Source: Dipylidium caninum (Eukaryota; Platyhelminthes; Cestoda; Cyclophyllidea; Dipylidiidae). From it: a stretch of 64,000 nt of DNA. The DNA lies in NCBI GenBank assembly GCA_017562135.1, contig QEYB01000921.1, forward strand, positions 558,001 to 622,000, written 5' to 3'. Both the position numbers and the translations under genes were made by a program. Numbering within the stretch: position 1 is the first letter of the stretch; the number at the start of each line of letters is the position of its first letter. The notes beneath the pieces are model-generated. The model was not told where the DNA came from. It made no database searches and worked only from the letters and a program-made list of their open reading frames with translations. This document shows, one piece after another, positions 11,346 to 23,299 of the stretch.

Positions 11346-11860
11346 AGACTTAGGTTATGTACATTACATTTACTTCATTTCCTTACACAAATAATTCTCG
11401 AGGAGAGGGCGGATTGCTGTTGAATGCTTTATTGTGACTTGCTTATTTTCTCCAGAAGTTTTCTATCTTCCCTCACTTCATCTGTCTCCGACTCCACTTA
11501 CCTCTGCGTCGCTCGACGCTCCCGCGAGGGCCTCGACCCGCACACGCAACCTGAAGCACAAAGTCTATTACCGAGATGATCATGGTGACGGTGATGAAGT
11601 GGAGAAAGGAATGAAAGAGTGCCCACTGGAGTGAAGCGCAGCTTCTCACCTCCAAGTAGGTGCTCCGTCACAGTGAGCACGGTCCACAGCAAAGAGAACA
11701 CGTTGAGGTTGAAAGGCAGGAAGTGGGGCAGCAAGAAGACGTTGAAAGCGAAGAGGCAGAGGAGGGCGATCACAGCTGTCTTTATAAACGCTAAATAGAA
11801 TGAATGCGGTATTGAACAGTGAGGAAGTAAATCCCTCGCTTCGCAGTGGGTGAAAATGAC
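11082..11860 (-). repeat. Copy C of the transmembrane-gene-like unit, inverted and internally deleted
   Basis: Inverted copy. From its 5' end (about 11850) it begins B-like (same lead-in as B around 8460-8530). It then becomes A-like through the hydrophobic segment (intact CCCC run, LLPHFLPFNLNVF), and ends B-like in the inverted-repeat arm. Relative to A, about 390 bp is missing: GGCCCTCGC (A about 5652) is joined directly to GGGAGCGTCGAGC (A about 6051), at 11521-11527. One base change after the joint turns GAGGGAAGT into GAGGTAAGT, a consensus-like splice donor. Confidence 0.7.
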
Positions 11861-11965
11861 TTCTGCGAAGTGTAGAAGGCTTAGCCGATGTGGAATATTG
11901 TATATACCAAAACACAAACTTTGCCCAACTCAGTCCATTTTTAACGTTTAATATACAAACAATAC

Positions 11966-12384
11966 TGATGGGATTGGGACAAGAACGCGAATCGAGTCGT
12001 TGCATCACCACGAGTAAAAGCAATTAATAAATGCAGATTTAGGAAAGTCCAGACACAAGACACTGCTCATCCATGTGAAATATTCAAGTACCACTACGAC
12101 TTTGTTAATCATACCAAAGTCGTCGCACAAAATGTCGCTACTTCTCCTCATAAATTAAATTATTTACCTCAAAGAATTCTCCGGGCTGCACCGAAAGTTC
12201 CTTATCGTTTCGCGCCCTGTAGGTTTTCTGTGCAATCGCCAGACTGAAAACAACGACATTCTGTTAACTTAACGAGTCTTCAAATAAACCACCATTGAAC
12301 TGACACTTCTTCCGAACGGCCAGAGCGCCATCTTCCAGCACTGTGGAATACTCTACCCTCGTCATCAAGGACGCCACATGCCAC
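11966..12384 (-). pseudogene. Duplicate of the SH3 first-half exon (EPS8-like paralogue fragment)
   Basis: Direct repeat of 21894-22299 in the same orientation, with scattered substitutions and small indels. It contains a complete exon at 12168-12243 with CAG acceptor and GTAAAT donor. The exon encodes LAIAQKTYRARNDKELSVQP and then GEFFE, the N-terminal half of an SH3 domain. The SH3 second-half exon and proline-rich tail do not follow at the expected place. A degenerate tail copy lies at 6.7-7.3 kb on the opposite strand. It is either a dead fragment or an exon of a rearranged gene. Confidence 0.7.
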
Positions 12385-14299
12385 ACACAATTTGCGGAAT
12401 AATGCAATTTCCCAACGCCGAGGATGGGAAGAATTAAAGTAATTATGTGTTTGCGTGTGTGAGGTCTCCTTCGAACTCGGCATCCATTTAGTAGGTGCGC
12501 CAAATTTCCCTGCTTTTCCCCAACCTGACAACTAATTCACCTATCAACCAATCTTTGCCTAGTTATCAAAAATTAGCATTGTGCATGTGCCTGTGGTAAT
12601 TATTTCTTCTGAAGTGTAAAGTAGACGTTTAATTTGACAACCGTGTGTTGGCAACTGAAGCGGTGTGTTTGGAACTTCGCTCGACATTGCTATTCTCCGT
12701 CTTCATTAATTGAAATGTATAATTTTTCTGAAAACTATAACAGCGGTTCCCGAGATTTGGGCGGAGTTTTGACAACCAGCCCGTCGACACCTCGTATTTG
12801 TTGGCAACACGTTAGTAGAGATGTAAATAAGTTTAACTTTCTGGGCGGATAAGTGCAAGTGGATGCTCGAATTAGGGTTAAACCTACTCTGTCGGTCAAC
12901 ATCGTAGTCGATTCTCTTGAATTTATTTTTAAGTAAGCGAAGCTAACTGTCACTAGAGTATGAAAGGGGGAAGAAACAAATGGAGCGGCAGACGCGTCCA
13001 GGGACACATTTCTCGGCTTCTAGATGCAATTCCTTAAAGACAACATCTCTGCGTGCAGTTGGATCCTCAAGCACAACTGACTACCGGTTGATCGCCGATT
13101 TCTGAACAAAAATTTGTTGAAAGTGGCAGTGGCATTGATGTGAAGTGTCAAGTCGTAGGACTGTCAGCCTCCTTTGACGGCGACTGAAGACTTGGTGCTT
13201 CTCGTTTGAGGGTTTAGTGACAGCATGAAGTCTTGTAGTCATCGCGACTAAGTAGAGGCGGGTGCAGAGTCACACTCATAAACACTGAGTGCGTAAATCC
13301 GCATCGTTTTCGGAGAAAAGTCACAGTCTTGCCCTTCCGCACCGACGACAAGTTAACTTTACTTCATCACTTCGGAAGAAGATTCGTCTCCATGTCGGGA
13401 GGCGGGACAAACGAAATCAGCCTTCGAGAAGAAATTCTTTTTCCTTTTTCATGAAGACACAAATTCTTCCGGGATGCCTGAAACAGTGAACAGGCTCTAG
13501 TTAGGTAGAGACTTTAACGTCTGCATATCCGTGGGGAGAAGCCGAGGTCCCTGAACCCATTCCGAATTCCCCCAATCCTCATAGGTGTTTCTCATTATTC
13601 TTTTCTTTCACACTTCATCGCAATCACCATCAAATGCACTTTGCCACGTGGCACAGGTAGATAGAAAAGTGCCGTTGAAGTGTCTTTCGAGGAGGTGTGT
13701 GCTTGTTGGAAAGACAAGAACAGATGAAATCAAATTTGTACAAGGCGAAAAGAGTATGTCACAGCGGCTTATTGACTGTTTGAAATACCTCCAGTTGAAG
13801 GTGACAACCGCCACTCGATTAGCCGACCGGTGTCCCGTGGACCCTCGCCTCCACGCGGCTGCTGCCCTGCTCTGCATCGGTGGCAGACTCCGGTGATGTT
13901 GCCAAGGCACGTGAATCCTTGGCTTGCCATCACTCCAAATGTGATTATAGTGTAATTAACGAATCCCCTTAGCCCACCCAACAAGTGGACTTGCGTTTAT
14001 GGCAATTTCCACCTGGATGATGTGGTTGAACTGCACTTTTCCTCTTCGGTCTGTTTCGAGGTGGCACCCATTTTGTTTCTCTCTCTCTTTGCCCTGGTAT
14101 TTGTGACATGGATGACAGTAGTTGCCTAAAAGTCCTATCCACCGATGTAATCTTGCTGATATGGAAAGAGGGTTAGTTCTTGACAGCCCGTGTGGTCGGA
14201 AACTGACAATGAAATCGTACAGAAAAAGGGAATCAAAGAGATGTGCTGTGGCGAACTATCGTTGCGACACTCGTCACAGCGCTTTTGCGGCCTACCCGA

Positions 14300-14327
14300 C
14301 CCCCCCCGGGGGGGGGAGCGGGGGGTT
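14300..14327. repeat. C-run/G-run near-palindrome
   Basis: Eight C are followed directly by nine G, then AGC and six more G. The symmetric C/G runs can fold as a hairpin, and the G side offers few separate runs. Confidence 0.8.
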
Positions 14328-15591
14328 GCGTTGAACCGCAGGGCTCGCTAAATGCCTCTTCCACGCATCTCGCAGTTAACACCTTATTCAATCAGCGCAT
14401 CTCGTCACTCACCGAAGCCACAGCTGAGAGGTAGTGTGATTTCCCTCGGCTTCACCGCCACACCCGTCCATCATTTGGTCTCTGCCTCGCAATTCTATTA
14501 TCATGATGAGCATATTTGGCGATTTTGCGTGAGAATAAACAGACAAGTTAGCCAGTTCGATCACCTCACTTTACACAGTAGACGTCTTCGTCTGAGGGAG
14601 ACATGATTACCGGCACCCGGAGCAGTCTGTTCATGAATTTCTTGACACGACGAGGGCCTCATGCTTCGAATTGCACTGGGCCTGACGTGAGGCGAGAGCG
14701 AAAGGCACAGGCGCGATTCAAGTCGGTGCGCACTTTACGGTCTACAGATAACACGATTTTTCTACAGGACTCAAAATTCTACGCAGCAAAAGACGAACAT
14801 TCACGAACTCCTCGGCACTCCTCTTAGGCCTTTCATGGAAAAGACGGAATGCAAGTGAGTGTCCATGCTGTTGATGATGAACGGCGGCCACCACGTCAGT
14901 CTCATTAGCGGAAATGATCACTTTTGGTGATAATAGGAGAAAAATTTTGCAAGCACTTCATCTCAGTTGTAAATAGCCTTTAAGCAGCCTTTCAACCGGT
15001 TGAATCGTATGAAATTACTTGAATTTCCCTTATAATTACGGAGAAGATCAGCCTGCAGTAAAGAGTATGGCTTCCTTTCGACTTTATTCGAGGCCATAGT
15101 CATACACTCGAAACCTGCTTGGAGGAATTTTTCAAACGCCTATGTACATTGAGACATGATTCGAGGAATAATCACTGTTTCGGGAGTAGTTGGCGGATCG
15201 TCTAAATATTAGGCGAAAAATAACTAATTTCGGCAGGTAGACAATGCTTATCGCCCGTGAAAAGAACGCCGAATGACGTCGTGCCTCGAGGCTCCGGGAA
15301 TAGCACTATGTGGGGATGCGACACGACTCAGATAGGAAAAAAAAATCACATCACAGAACGTCTTTTTTTGTAAGCTATCAATACGCTGCTCAAAATACAC
15401 CAGTTGCCTTTATCATTGCGGCGAAAGTGACTCTTGCAAATTATGACAGTCAGTAGGACAAAAAGTCTTCGTGTGAGTGGAAAGTCGCCATTTTAAATGA
15501 GTAGGCTGAGAAAAGGCCGTAAAGTTGAGCCTCCAACTACGCGATACTCGTAGCTGCTGCGTGTAGAACCGTTTACCGAATTAGCGGTGCC

Positions 15592-15622
15592 GGGGGGGGG
15601 GGGGGGACGGGGCGGGGCGGGG
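15592..15622 (+). repeat. G-rich tract with quadruplex potential
   Basis: Fifteen consecutive G, then three short GGGG blocks separated by AC or C. At least four G-runs of three or more lie within about 31 bases, fitting the usual G4 pattern. Confidence 0.75.
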
Positions 15623-16238
15623 CTGAATCGGCAACTTTTATATCTAAAGCGAATATCCACCTCAACGAGGAAGACAGTCGCCGATTGGAGACGTGGCGAT
15701 GCGCAACACGCGGAAATGCAGAGAACCGAGGCAGGCAACTCCTTTCATCGGTGACTGCACCGCCTCACCAATTAAGCGGCATCCACTTCCACCTCGCGCC
15801 GCAGTCGTGATTCACATCAACAACCGCCTTCGAGATGCTGTCGCCAACCAACGGCGTCTCCTACGCCTTCCGAGCCAACCATTCCCACGTTTCAGATTAA
15901 ACTCAATTAGCCCTAATTATTCTCAACTTAGTGGCTTAACGCTGATATCACCGAGGGAATTGGAATAATTAATGGAAAAAATGTCAATGTGCTGGATATT
16001 GGGGGAAGGAGGGCAGAGTCCTCTGTTGTAGTGGAAATCGGCACTCTCGACGGCACTCCCATGGCCCATTAGGTGCTGAGGCAGCTCTTGCAGTCGAAAT
16101 AGATGGCATTTACCCTCTTTTCCCTCCCCCTTAAAAAACAACCGATTCTCTTTTTTGAATGTCTTTTATAAATTGGGAACACTGATATACACAAAAAATG
16201 TCATGCATTGGACGTTGATGATAACGATGGGGAAGTAG

Positions 16239-17580
16239 TCAGTCAATTAATTTTTCATTTGTAAATATTTCATCTCTTATCTTACTTTTCCGTCTGTCCA
16301 CTAGGAAAGCAACAATTTTATCGAGTTCTTTGTCTTTCTCCTCAGGCGTCAACGTTTTGTCATGAGTGACTCTTCTCACCCATTCCAACCAATCATATTT
16401 CTCTTCGTCTTCTGATGACTTCAGTGTTGCACCGTCTTGCGGGTAGCAGTGGCTGTGATTGCTTGGACTGTGTCGGGGATTTTGGCCGATTACGAGTTCT
16501 TTATTCCCACCTGCTCACCTCGTGCAGCCTCTCTCGTAGCCTCATTACTAAGGCATGTGCTCCGATTGTTTGCATTCATCTGAGCATATTGTGGCAAATC
16601 TATTCGAATGCTGGACGTATCTGTGGGAAAATCAAACTCCCATTCATGTCCGCGGGATGAGGTTATACTTTTCGTGCCCTGTAATATCGCATTTGCGGCA
16701 GTTTCAGCCCCATTGATGCAGTCACTTTCTAATTTGAGACGTTCCACTTCCTCTAACAATAGTTTCGATGTTTGCTGCAGCATTTCTTCAGTGAAGGTAT
16801 ATTCCTCTCGGCAAACTTGGCGGGCTCGTGTCCCCATCCGTCTACGCTTAGGTAGACTGCATTCCCAGTTATGATGGACCTTTCTAGATGACGTGATCCG
16901 ATCACCTTCTTTCACCGGGGCAGTTGTTCTCCTCTCAAATTCCCCACCGTGGCTCTTTTCCACCTCCTTCGTGGCTGCCATTGTCGTTGACGGGCTGACT
17001 TTGCGAGTGCTTTTGAGCTCTATTGTTGCAACACCAGTTGTTATCGTCCTGATTTTATTGCCTTCTGTCTTGACACATCGCGAGTCATTGGGCACACTTT
17101 TTCATAAAGTCATATTCTGGTATTTCATCATTTATTTCATATTCCAGACAATGTGTGCCAATGAACTTGCTGCTATTTTCAATTCTCTTCACTTCAACGG
17201 TTTGTGTTGCTTTAGACTCTGTCTTTTCGCCCGCTTGAACAGTGACTTCGGCCGTTGAATTAATACACGGCCAAATAGTCACGGTGCGTATTTTGGATAT
17301 GTCCAACGATCCCTTCGCTCGGATATTCGAGCCATCTTTTGTTCGAAAGTCTTCTCCCGCCTGTACAATAGATTCCTGAGTGGTAACAATACCAGGTGAA
17401 ACTTCAATGATTTTCACATCTGTAATGTCGAAAATTTTTCTCTTCACCTGGTTGGGAGTATTAACTAAGTTGTCAAAAGCGCTGGTAGAAAGCCTCCGTC
17501 GCAGGAGACGCTTCCACCTCTTCCACGGCGACGTAACAGCTTGTTCCCGTCTGCCATGGCAGTCGCATTTACGCGCAGAC
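16239..17580 (-). CDS. Unrecognised charged protein, gene model unresolved
   Basis: Long minus-strand frames are continuous in sense but change frame. A 5' frame (about 17.55-17.09 kb) carries KRKIFDITDVKIIEVSPG and two similar blocks (SIVQAGEDF and VTVQAGEKT). The middle frame (17095-16519) is Ser/Thr/Arg-rich, with a helix-like part (EEMLQQTSKLLLEEVERLKL). A likely donor at 16518/16513 and acceptor at 16436 lead to a terminal exon 16239-16435 with EEKYDWLEWVRRVTHDK and KDKELDKIVAFLVDRRKSKI before the stop. A possible start is ATGGCAGACGGG at about 17556. The frame change near 17090 is not explained by an obvious intron. I recognise no family. It could be a fast-evolving lineage-specific protein or a recent pseudogene. 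Confidence 0.5.
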
Positions 17581-17599
17581 AGAACCCGCAGTCGCCATC

Positions 17600-19888
17600 A
17601 CTACAACAGTACCTTTCAAAATTTAAATCAATAATTCCCAAGTCAAACGGTTCAATTATTTACGAGTATTGATTTCAATTTTAACTTCTTCGCCAGCTGT
17701 CTGCAGCACGAGACGCTCTCGAGACGGATTCGCAGTCGCACCGACGACTCCGTTGTCTTTGCGAGGGGAGCGCCGCTAGTGTCGATGGCGCCAGTTTGGA
17801 AGACTTCCAGTAGAGTCTGCACCACCAGCCACCATCTCCACCTCCTCCCTCCCCTCCTCCCCCATCCACCTCCCCCCCCCGCTGTCCCCCATCCTCCTCG
17901 CCTCTGTCCCCTTTGATCTCCACCTTTGACATCACTCTAATCACTGTACACATAAGGTGACGAGGTGAAAAGTCACTCCACGGGAAAGCTGACGCTTTAG
18001 GCATGCCTTGCGCGGATGACGCTTTCACACGCTTTATTGCTAGCGCCAATGGAGATTTGTTGAAGAGCATTTACAATCAAATCACAATTTTTGTCTCATT
18101 CTCTACTACTCCTCTTAAGTTCTTTCAATTTGACAAGCTGATTCATAAAGATCTACTCTCCATGCAAACGACTTAGTGTTAAAGTAATCTTTCCTCTCAC
18201 CTACGATTGTGCAAGTTCTGCCCTTTTGATATCACATGGGTTCTACTGTTCTTGAACTAAAAATAAATTATCATTGGCACGTACAAAGGCAGAAGTCGCC
18301 ACCACAATGCCTTTCTAAACAACAAGTAATTCGCGCTTCTCTTCATTTCAGCAAGGGCAACTGCCGTCTTTTCGAATGGCTTCACGGCCGCCAACAACAA
18401 AAACAGCCAAATATTTTGTTAGTCAAGAAGACGACTGTTAATTTTTCTTAAGAAAGTGATTCAAACGAGAGTTATTTGAGAAAAGGTGTCCTGAAATTGC
18501 CTAGCTGCCCGTGATGTTGTAGTGAAAACGCATTTAATGGGGCACTAGTAGTTGGAAAATCTGTAGCCTCATATGACGAATGTGACTGCATCCTCTTCTC
18601 TTTCTCTCTCTCTCTCTCCCTCTCTCGACAACATCGTCTGGCGTGATATGCCACTTGCCTAACACCTACGAGATCAATTCTGTCAAAATGTGTACCACAG
18701 ACCACAACGTGCAACAAAACTGCCCTCTTATAAGTACCACACACTTTCTCACGACTTTTTCTCATACATTTTCGTTGCATGTGTGGGCAGCTTTCCTTCG
18801 ATCCTTCGACGACCATTTTAAAGGGATATTTGAGTTAGCTGCCGCCCTTCCTCTCCTCCTTGCGCCTCGGACTGCCAGCGGATCGCATTTCCAGCCCGCT
18901 TGTTTCACTGGGTGAACACTTTCTGAGAAATATACGGAGCACCAAAGTGTTGCGGTCTTGAGAACTTTTCTCTGCCCGCCTGAGTGAAGGCAGTGAGAGA
19001 GTACCGTCAAGTGCTGTTGCATTTCTTTGTGTGGAATGCTCCAATTTGTATTTCTCATACATTCAATTGGTTCATGGAACCTTAGGTGAATCCTTTCTCA
19101 TGTCTTTAATGACACACCCTCGTTGATAATCGCCATTGTCAGGAAATTAACAGCCTTCGCCTAAAATTGCTCACTCCATTCACTCAGAGTATGCACCACA
19201 ACCATTCTACGTGCTCGCCCACTCACTTCTGTGGGGCGCCCGAATCTGCCAAACGGGGCATTCACGAAAGACGCCACGACATGCAGCCCAGGGGAGCTCC
19301 TACAAATTTGGGCAACCGCCCTGACTCTCCTCTGACAGGCAGTTTCGTAATTCCGCTCGGGATGTTAACGGTAAAGTTCCACCACATCCCTCAGGCACTG
19401 GCTTCCCTTCTGCACCCACCTGAGGCGGCAACAGGCCCTGCCGACTCTAAAGTTTAGCCTGCCTGTGTATCTTTCACTTGCCCTCGCCGGCCCCCTTCCA
19501 GACGAAAGGTTCACCGCGGTTCCGAAAAAAATGCTCGCCTACAACACCTCCTCGATAATGGCGAGAGAGAGGAGGAGAAATTCCAAACTCCAAGGCCGGT
19601 TTTTTCCCAACTAAGTACAATATAAAGCAGTTAAATGAATAAAAGTTGCATGAATCATGAAGGCATGTAGGAAAATGAACGCTTTTACTTTATCAACCCA
19701 AAATACGTGTACTGAGGTGAAAAATTATCTCCCGAAAAGTTGGTAACACGCTGTCGCTGCTCCCAAACATCGCCAAGTTAATCCTTCTTTTGGAAAACAA
19801 TTAAGTGCTAAAGCTCATAAAGTAAGGGAAAGAGGAGTGAGTCGGGAAAGTAAGCATCGGGTCGAGGAGCCTGTGTCCCTGTGTCCCC
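17600..19888. other. Low-complexity and unassigned sequence
   Basis: A C/T-rich low-complexity block lies at about 17.82-17.91 kb and produces a Gly-rich false frame on the minus strand. A (CT)n patch lies near 18.60-18.63 kb. No gene is supported. Confidence 0.5.
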
Positions 19889-22157
19889 TCACGCATAGCC
19901 CTGGTAGAATTGCGTCGGCCAGTTGTAGTAGGCGGGCACTTGGCCGTACTGCGGCAGCTGTTGCAGTGGCGTGTAGGCCGACACCTGAGGCGTGAGTTGT
20001 GCGTTGGGCGGAAGAACTATGGAAATTTGAGGTTGATTATTAGGGTCGTAATAGTCGTCCGCTGTTTGCTCTTCGGGCACATGTGGGGCCTCCTGTTTAG
20101 GGGCCTCTAGCAAGATAATCATGGGCTGTTGTTGTTGAGATTGTTGTTGTTGCGACTGTTGCGGTTGGTGTGACTCCTCCTTCTTGCTCGATTCCCGGTG
20201 GGACATATCAGTTATAGAAGAGCGAGCTCTCGGACGAGGTGAAGAGTAACAGCACACACTCCTGTACCGGCAAGCGGGCTCCTTTTCCCCCTCCACGCCG
20301 ACCATGTCCCGAATGGTGTGATAGCGCCGGCGGTACTGAAGGCTTCGAAGGTTGTCCCACCGAGCGACGTGGAGAGCGTTGTTGATGTGATTTCATACGA
20401 CGATTGTGAGATGGATCCCGTTGATTTTGCACTATTTTCTCGTATCCGGCGCCGGAGATCCACGATGCGACTCCTGAAGACGAGCTAGTCTTGGAAGAGC
20501 ATGAAGCGCTCGATCTTTCCGAGTACTGTGGAGAAATATCCCTTTTATGCTGATGTTTTGACCTGTTTCGACGGTAGTGACGAGACGGCGGTATCTCCCG
20601 AATCACCTCCTTCACTACAGTGTGGTAGGGCGGTCTCTCTGGGCTATTTATTGGAGGTGGGAATATGGGCTGAGGAGGTGGTACAGGAACTGTCTTCTCC
20701 TCCTCCACTTTGCTATCAGCTGATTCGACCTTTTTCGAGGGCGGCAGCGGAATTGTTGGTGGTGTTGTGGAGGGGGGCGGTGTTCCTGGCCGCCTCGAAG
20801 TGGCCGGCTTCACTGTCTCCTCAACCTCCTGGTGCTGAACCGAGGCCTTTACTATTACGGGCACTTTCACCACAATGGGATCAACAGGCTGGTCGTTGAA
20901 GTGTTCCGCCTCCTTTATGGGTTTGGAATGATCTCCAGGTGTGTCTTGGGCACATGTCCTGTACGACCAGAGGGAGCTCGCAGACACCACCAGGAACCAA
21001 CGTCATCCAAGACCTTTATAATGCGTTTATCACAAAAAAAATTTGAAAATTAGAAGAGAAAAAGCATAAGTCTCGCCACAAAATGGCATTAGGATGCCAA
21101 GTATAACTTTCTTCACGCCTTAATAATGTAGCAGAAGTCAACTGTGAATTAAAAATGTCCTTTAACCAAATAAAATCAGACCACTTTCCACCTAAACCAT
21201 CCATTTCTCTTGACATGAGAGAATCGACTTTTAGAATACACCTACTCCTTTCCGACTACCCAATCTAAGAACTCGATCCCCAGTGAACGATGAAAAAAGA
21301 AAAAAACACCATTTCGAGCATACGCCCTTCGTGTGGCAGAGCTTGAACGCCTTATTGTCGACTTGGTGCGTCACTGGCTGCCCGACAATAAAATTTGATA
21401 CCACTTAATTGGCACTGAGTGTATGGAATTTTGTTGTATGACAATTGTACACAGACGAGGGAAGCACCATTTCCTCATTGTGTGGGCTATGATGCTTAGA
21501 TGAGGATCGAAAAAGTCGGTCTGCCTAATACACTGTCAAGGAAGTAAAAGAAAGTCGAAGAGGCACAGAGGGCACAGAAGACACACACAGACGCTCCACA
21601 TTGTTTCTCTCCACCAATTGCCAAATCAATTCTCCAAACACCCCACACTTCGGACCTTCCTATGGGATTGTCCGATGAACATAAGGTGGACATTTTTTTT
21701 CACTCAATCCTCGTGTATACTCGTTTTACCTTACACCACGGAATGTCTGTGGATGATGAGCAATTGCACAAGTCCACAATATATCATTCTCCACGCTAAA
21801 CTCAATACACACATAAATAACTGTGTGGCAAAAGGGCTTTATTTTGGATTTCCTCACACATTTATCACATGCGTTGCAAACCATTTGGCTGAGGGGATTG
21901 GGACAAGAACACGTTGCATCACCACGAGTAAAAGCTATCAAGAAATGCAGATACAGAAAGATCCAGACACACGGCACTGCTCATCCATGTAAATATTCAA
22001 GTACCACTTACGATTTTGTTAATCATACCAAAGTCGTCGCATAAATTGCCGCTACTTCTCCTTATACATTAAAGTGCTTACCTCAAAGAATTCTCCAGGC
22101 TGCACCGAAAGTTCCTTATCGTTTCGCGCTTTGTAGGTTTTCTGCGCAATCGCCAGA
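19889..22157 (-). CDS. SH3-domain, proline-rich protein (EPS8-like), frames disrupted
   Basis: Exon 22082-22157 encodes LAIAQKTYKARNDKELSVQP plus GEFFE. After a phase-0 intron, the exon beginning at 21013 continues VLDDVGSWWCLRAPSGRTGH and VPKTHLEII, completing an SH3 fold (ALYDY-like strand, WW, G..P). EPS8-family SH3 domains share ARNxxELSV and LDDxxxWW, hence the comparison; other SH3 families remain possible. The rest is proline-rich (PPPSTTPPTIPLPPSKK, VPVPPPQPIFPPPINSPERP), then Ser-rich, and ends in another frame with a Gln-rich stretch and a Tyr/Pro tail ending QFYQGYA at 19889. The frame shifts once near 20940, just after the SH3 end, and again between about 20350 and 20210. No convincing introns cover these shifts, so this is either a damaged gene or unresolved mini-introns. 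Upstream exons (an EPS8 would need a PTB domain) were not found. Confidence 0.6.
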
Positions 22158-22299
22158 CTAAAAAAACGACATTCTGTTAACTTAGCGAGCCTTCAAATAA
22201 ACCACTACTGAACTGACACTTCTTCTGAACGGCCAGCGTGCCATCTCCCAGCACTGTGGAAGACTCTACCCTCGTCAACAAGGATGCCACATGCCACCC

Positions 22300-23299
22300 G
22301 CCTCAGTCTACTCTGTAGGCAATAATGACTTCCACCGTGCTTGTGTGTTGGCCTGCATTAGACACGACATCTCTCGGCAATAATTTCAATCAGCAGTCAT
22401 AATATACAATCCCATTCAAAATATTACTTCCCTGAGAGCCTCACTTTATCATTAACCATTCTTAACAATGTTCGCTGCCAGCACGTGTAAACCAAGGCTC
22501 TTTGCATCATACTTCAAGATGCTTATAATCCCACCTCGTCAAGACGTGACTTTGTGGAATAATTGTGCGTTCTATTCAAAAGTATTCCTCAAAAGAAAGA
22601 TACAACTTGATTTTACATCGCGGGCAGCATGGACTAACGTCCCAGGCGGTCAGGTATCGAGGATATAACGCAATTCCTCGTTACAAGTACATATAAATTG
22701 TATTTTCGGAATGAAATGTAAAGACTAACCTGCATGTTTCCACTCATCAAACCTGTGGTGCTACCATACTTCTTTCTTCTTATTTCAGGTGATTTTATTA
22801 AAGAGAAGCATGTTTGCTAAAAAACTGTCCACATTTAACAAAGCCATGTCCAAGAAAAGGGTATTCAGTAGAGGGCAAAAGCAGAGAACACATGAAATCG
22901 CTGTGCACACACTTTTGCATCATATAAGTTACTCAAAATGCTTTACGAAATATAACTTAAGGCAGACTAGCAACCCAGCTCAATCCGATTGTTTTCCGAA
23001 ATACAAAACGTTTTGGAAAATTATTGGGTAATTTTGAATGACGAAAAATGACAATAACCCATCGGATTGGAGTATACGGGTTATCTTCAATTATTATATT
23101 GATCAAAATCTTCGGATTCATGTGAATTGATTACCGTAGCCTAATAAATTTCATATTCTAAATAAAGTTGCTTAAAGACGGTATAGAGGAAGAGACAAGA
23201 GATCCAGTTACTATAGACCGCTTGGTATGTTAGCTATAACATTTAATATACTATTACGGTCGAGAAAAGCTGAAAGATGATTTAATAAACACAAATTGT
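22300..23299. other. Intergenic, nothing identified
   Basis: AT-rich. A plus-strand frame at 22789-23031 starts at a GTG-like codon and has basic composition but no recognisable domain. Upstream exons of the SH3 gene would be expected here, but none could be recognised. Confidence 0.4.

Larger units (their letters stand above)
12385..16238. other. Gene-poor stretch with poly-C/poly-G tracts
   Basis: I find no coding signal I can defend. Open frames around 13.6-13.9 kb and 14.2-14.8 kb overlap on both strands and match no family. Two G/C homopolymer clusters stand out and are listed separately. Confidence 0.5.

Noticed and set aside
13585..13910. Opposing ~100-codon frames on both strands
   Set aside because: Neither resembles a protein family, and neither has plausible splice or start context.
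17681..18070. 129-codon minus-strand frame with Gly/Glu-rich run
   Set aside because: The run is a translation of the C/T-rich low-complexity block at 17.82-17.91 kb, and the rest shows no recognisable domain.
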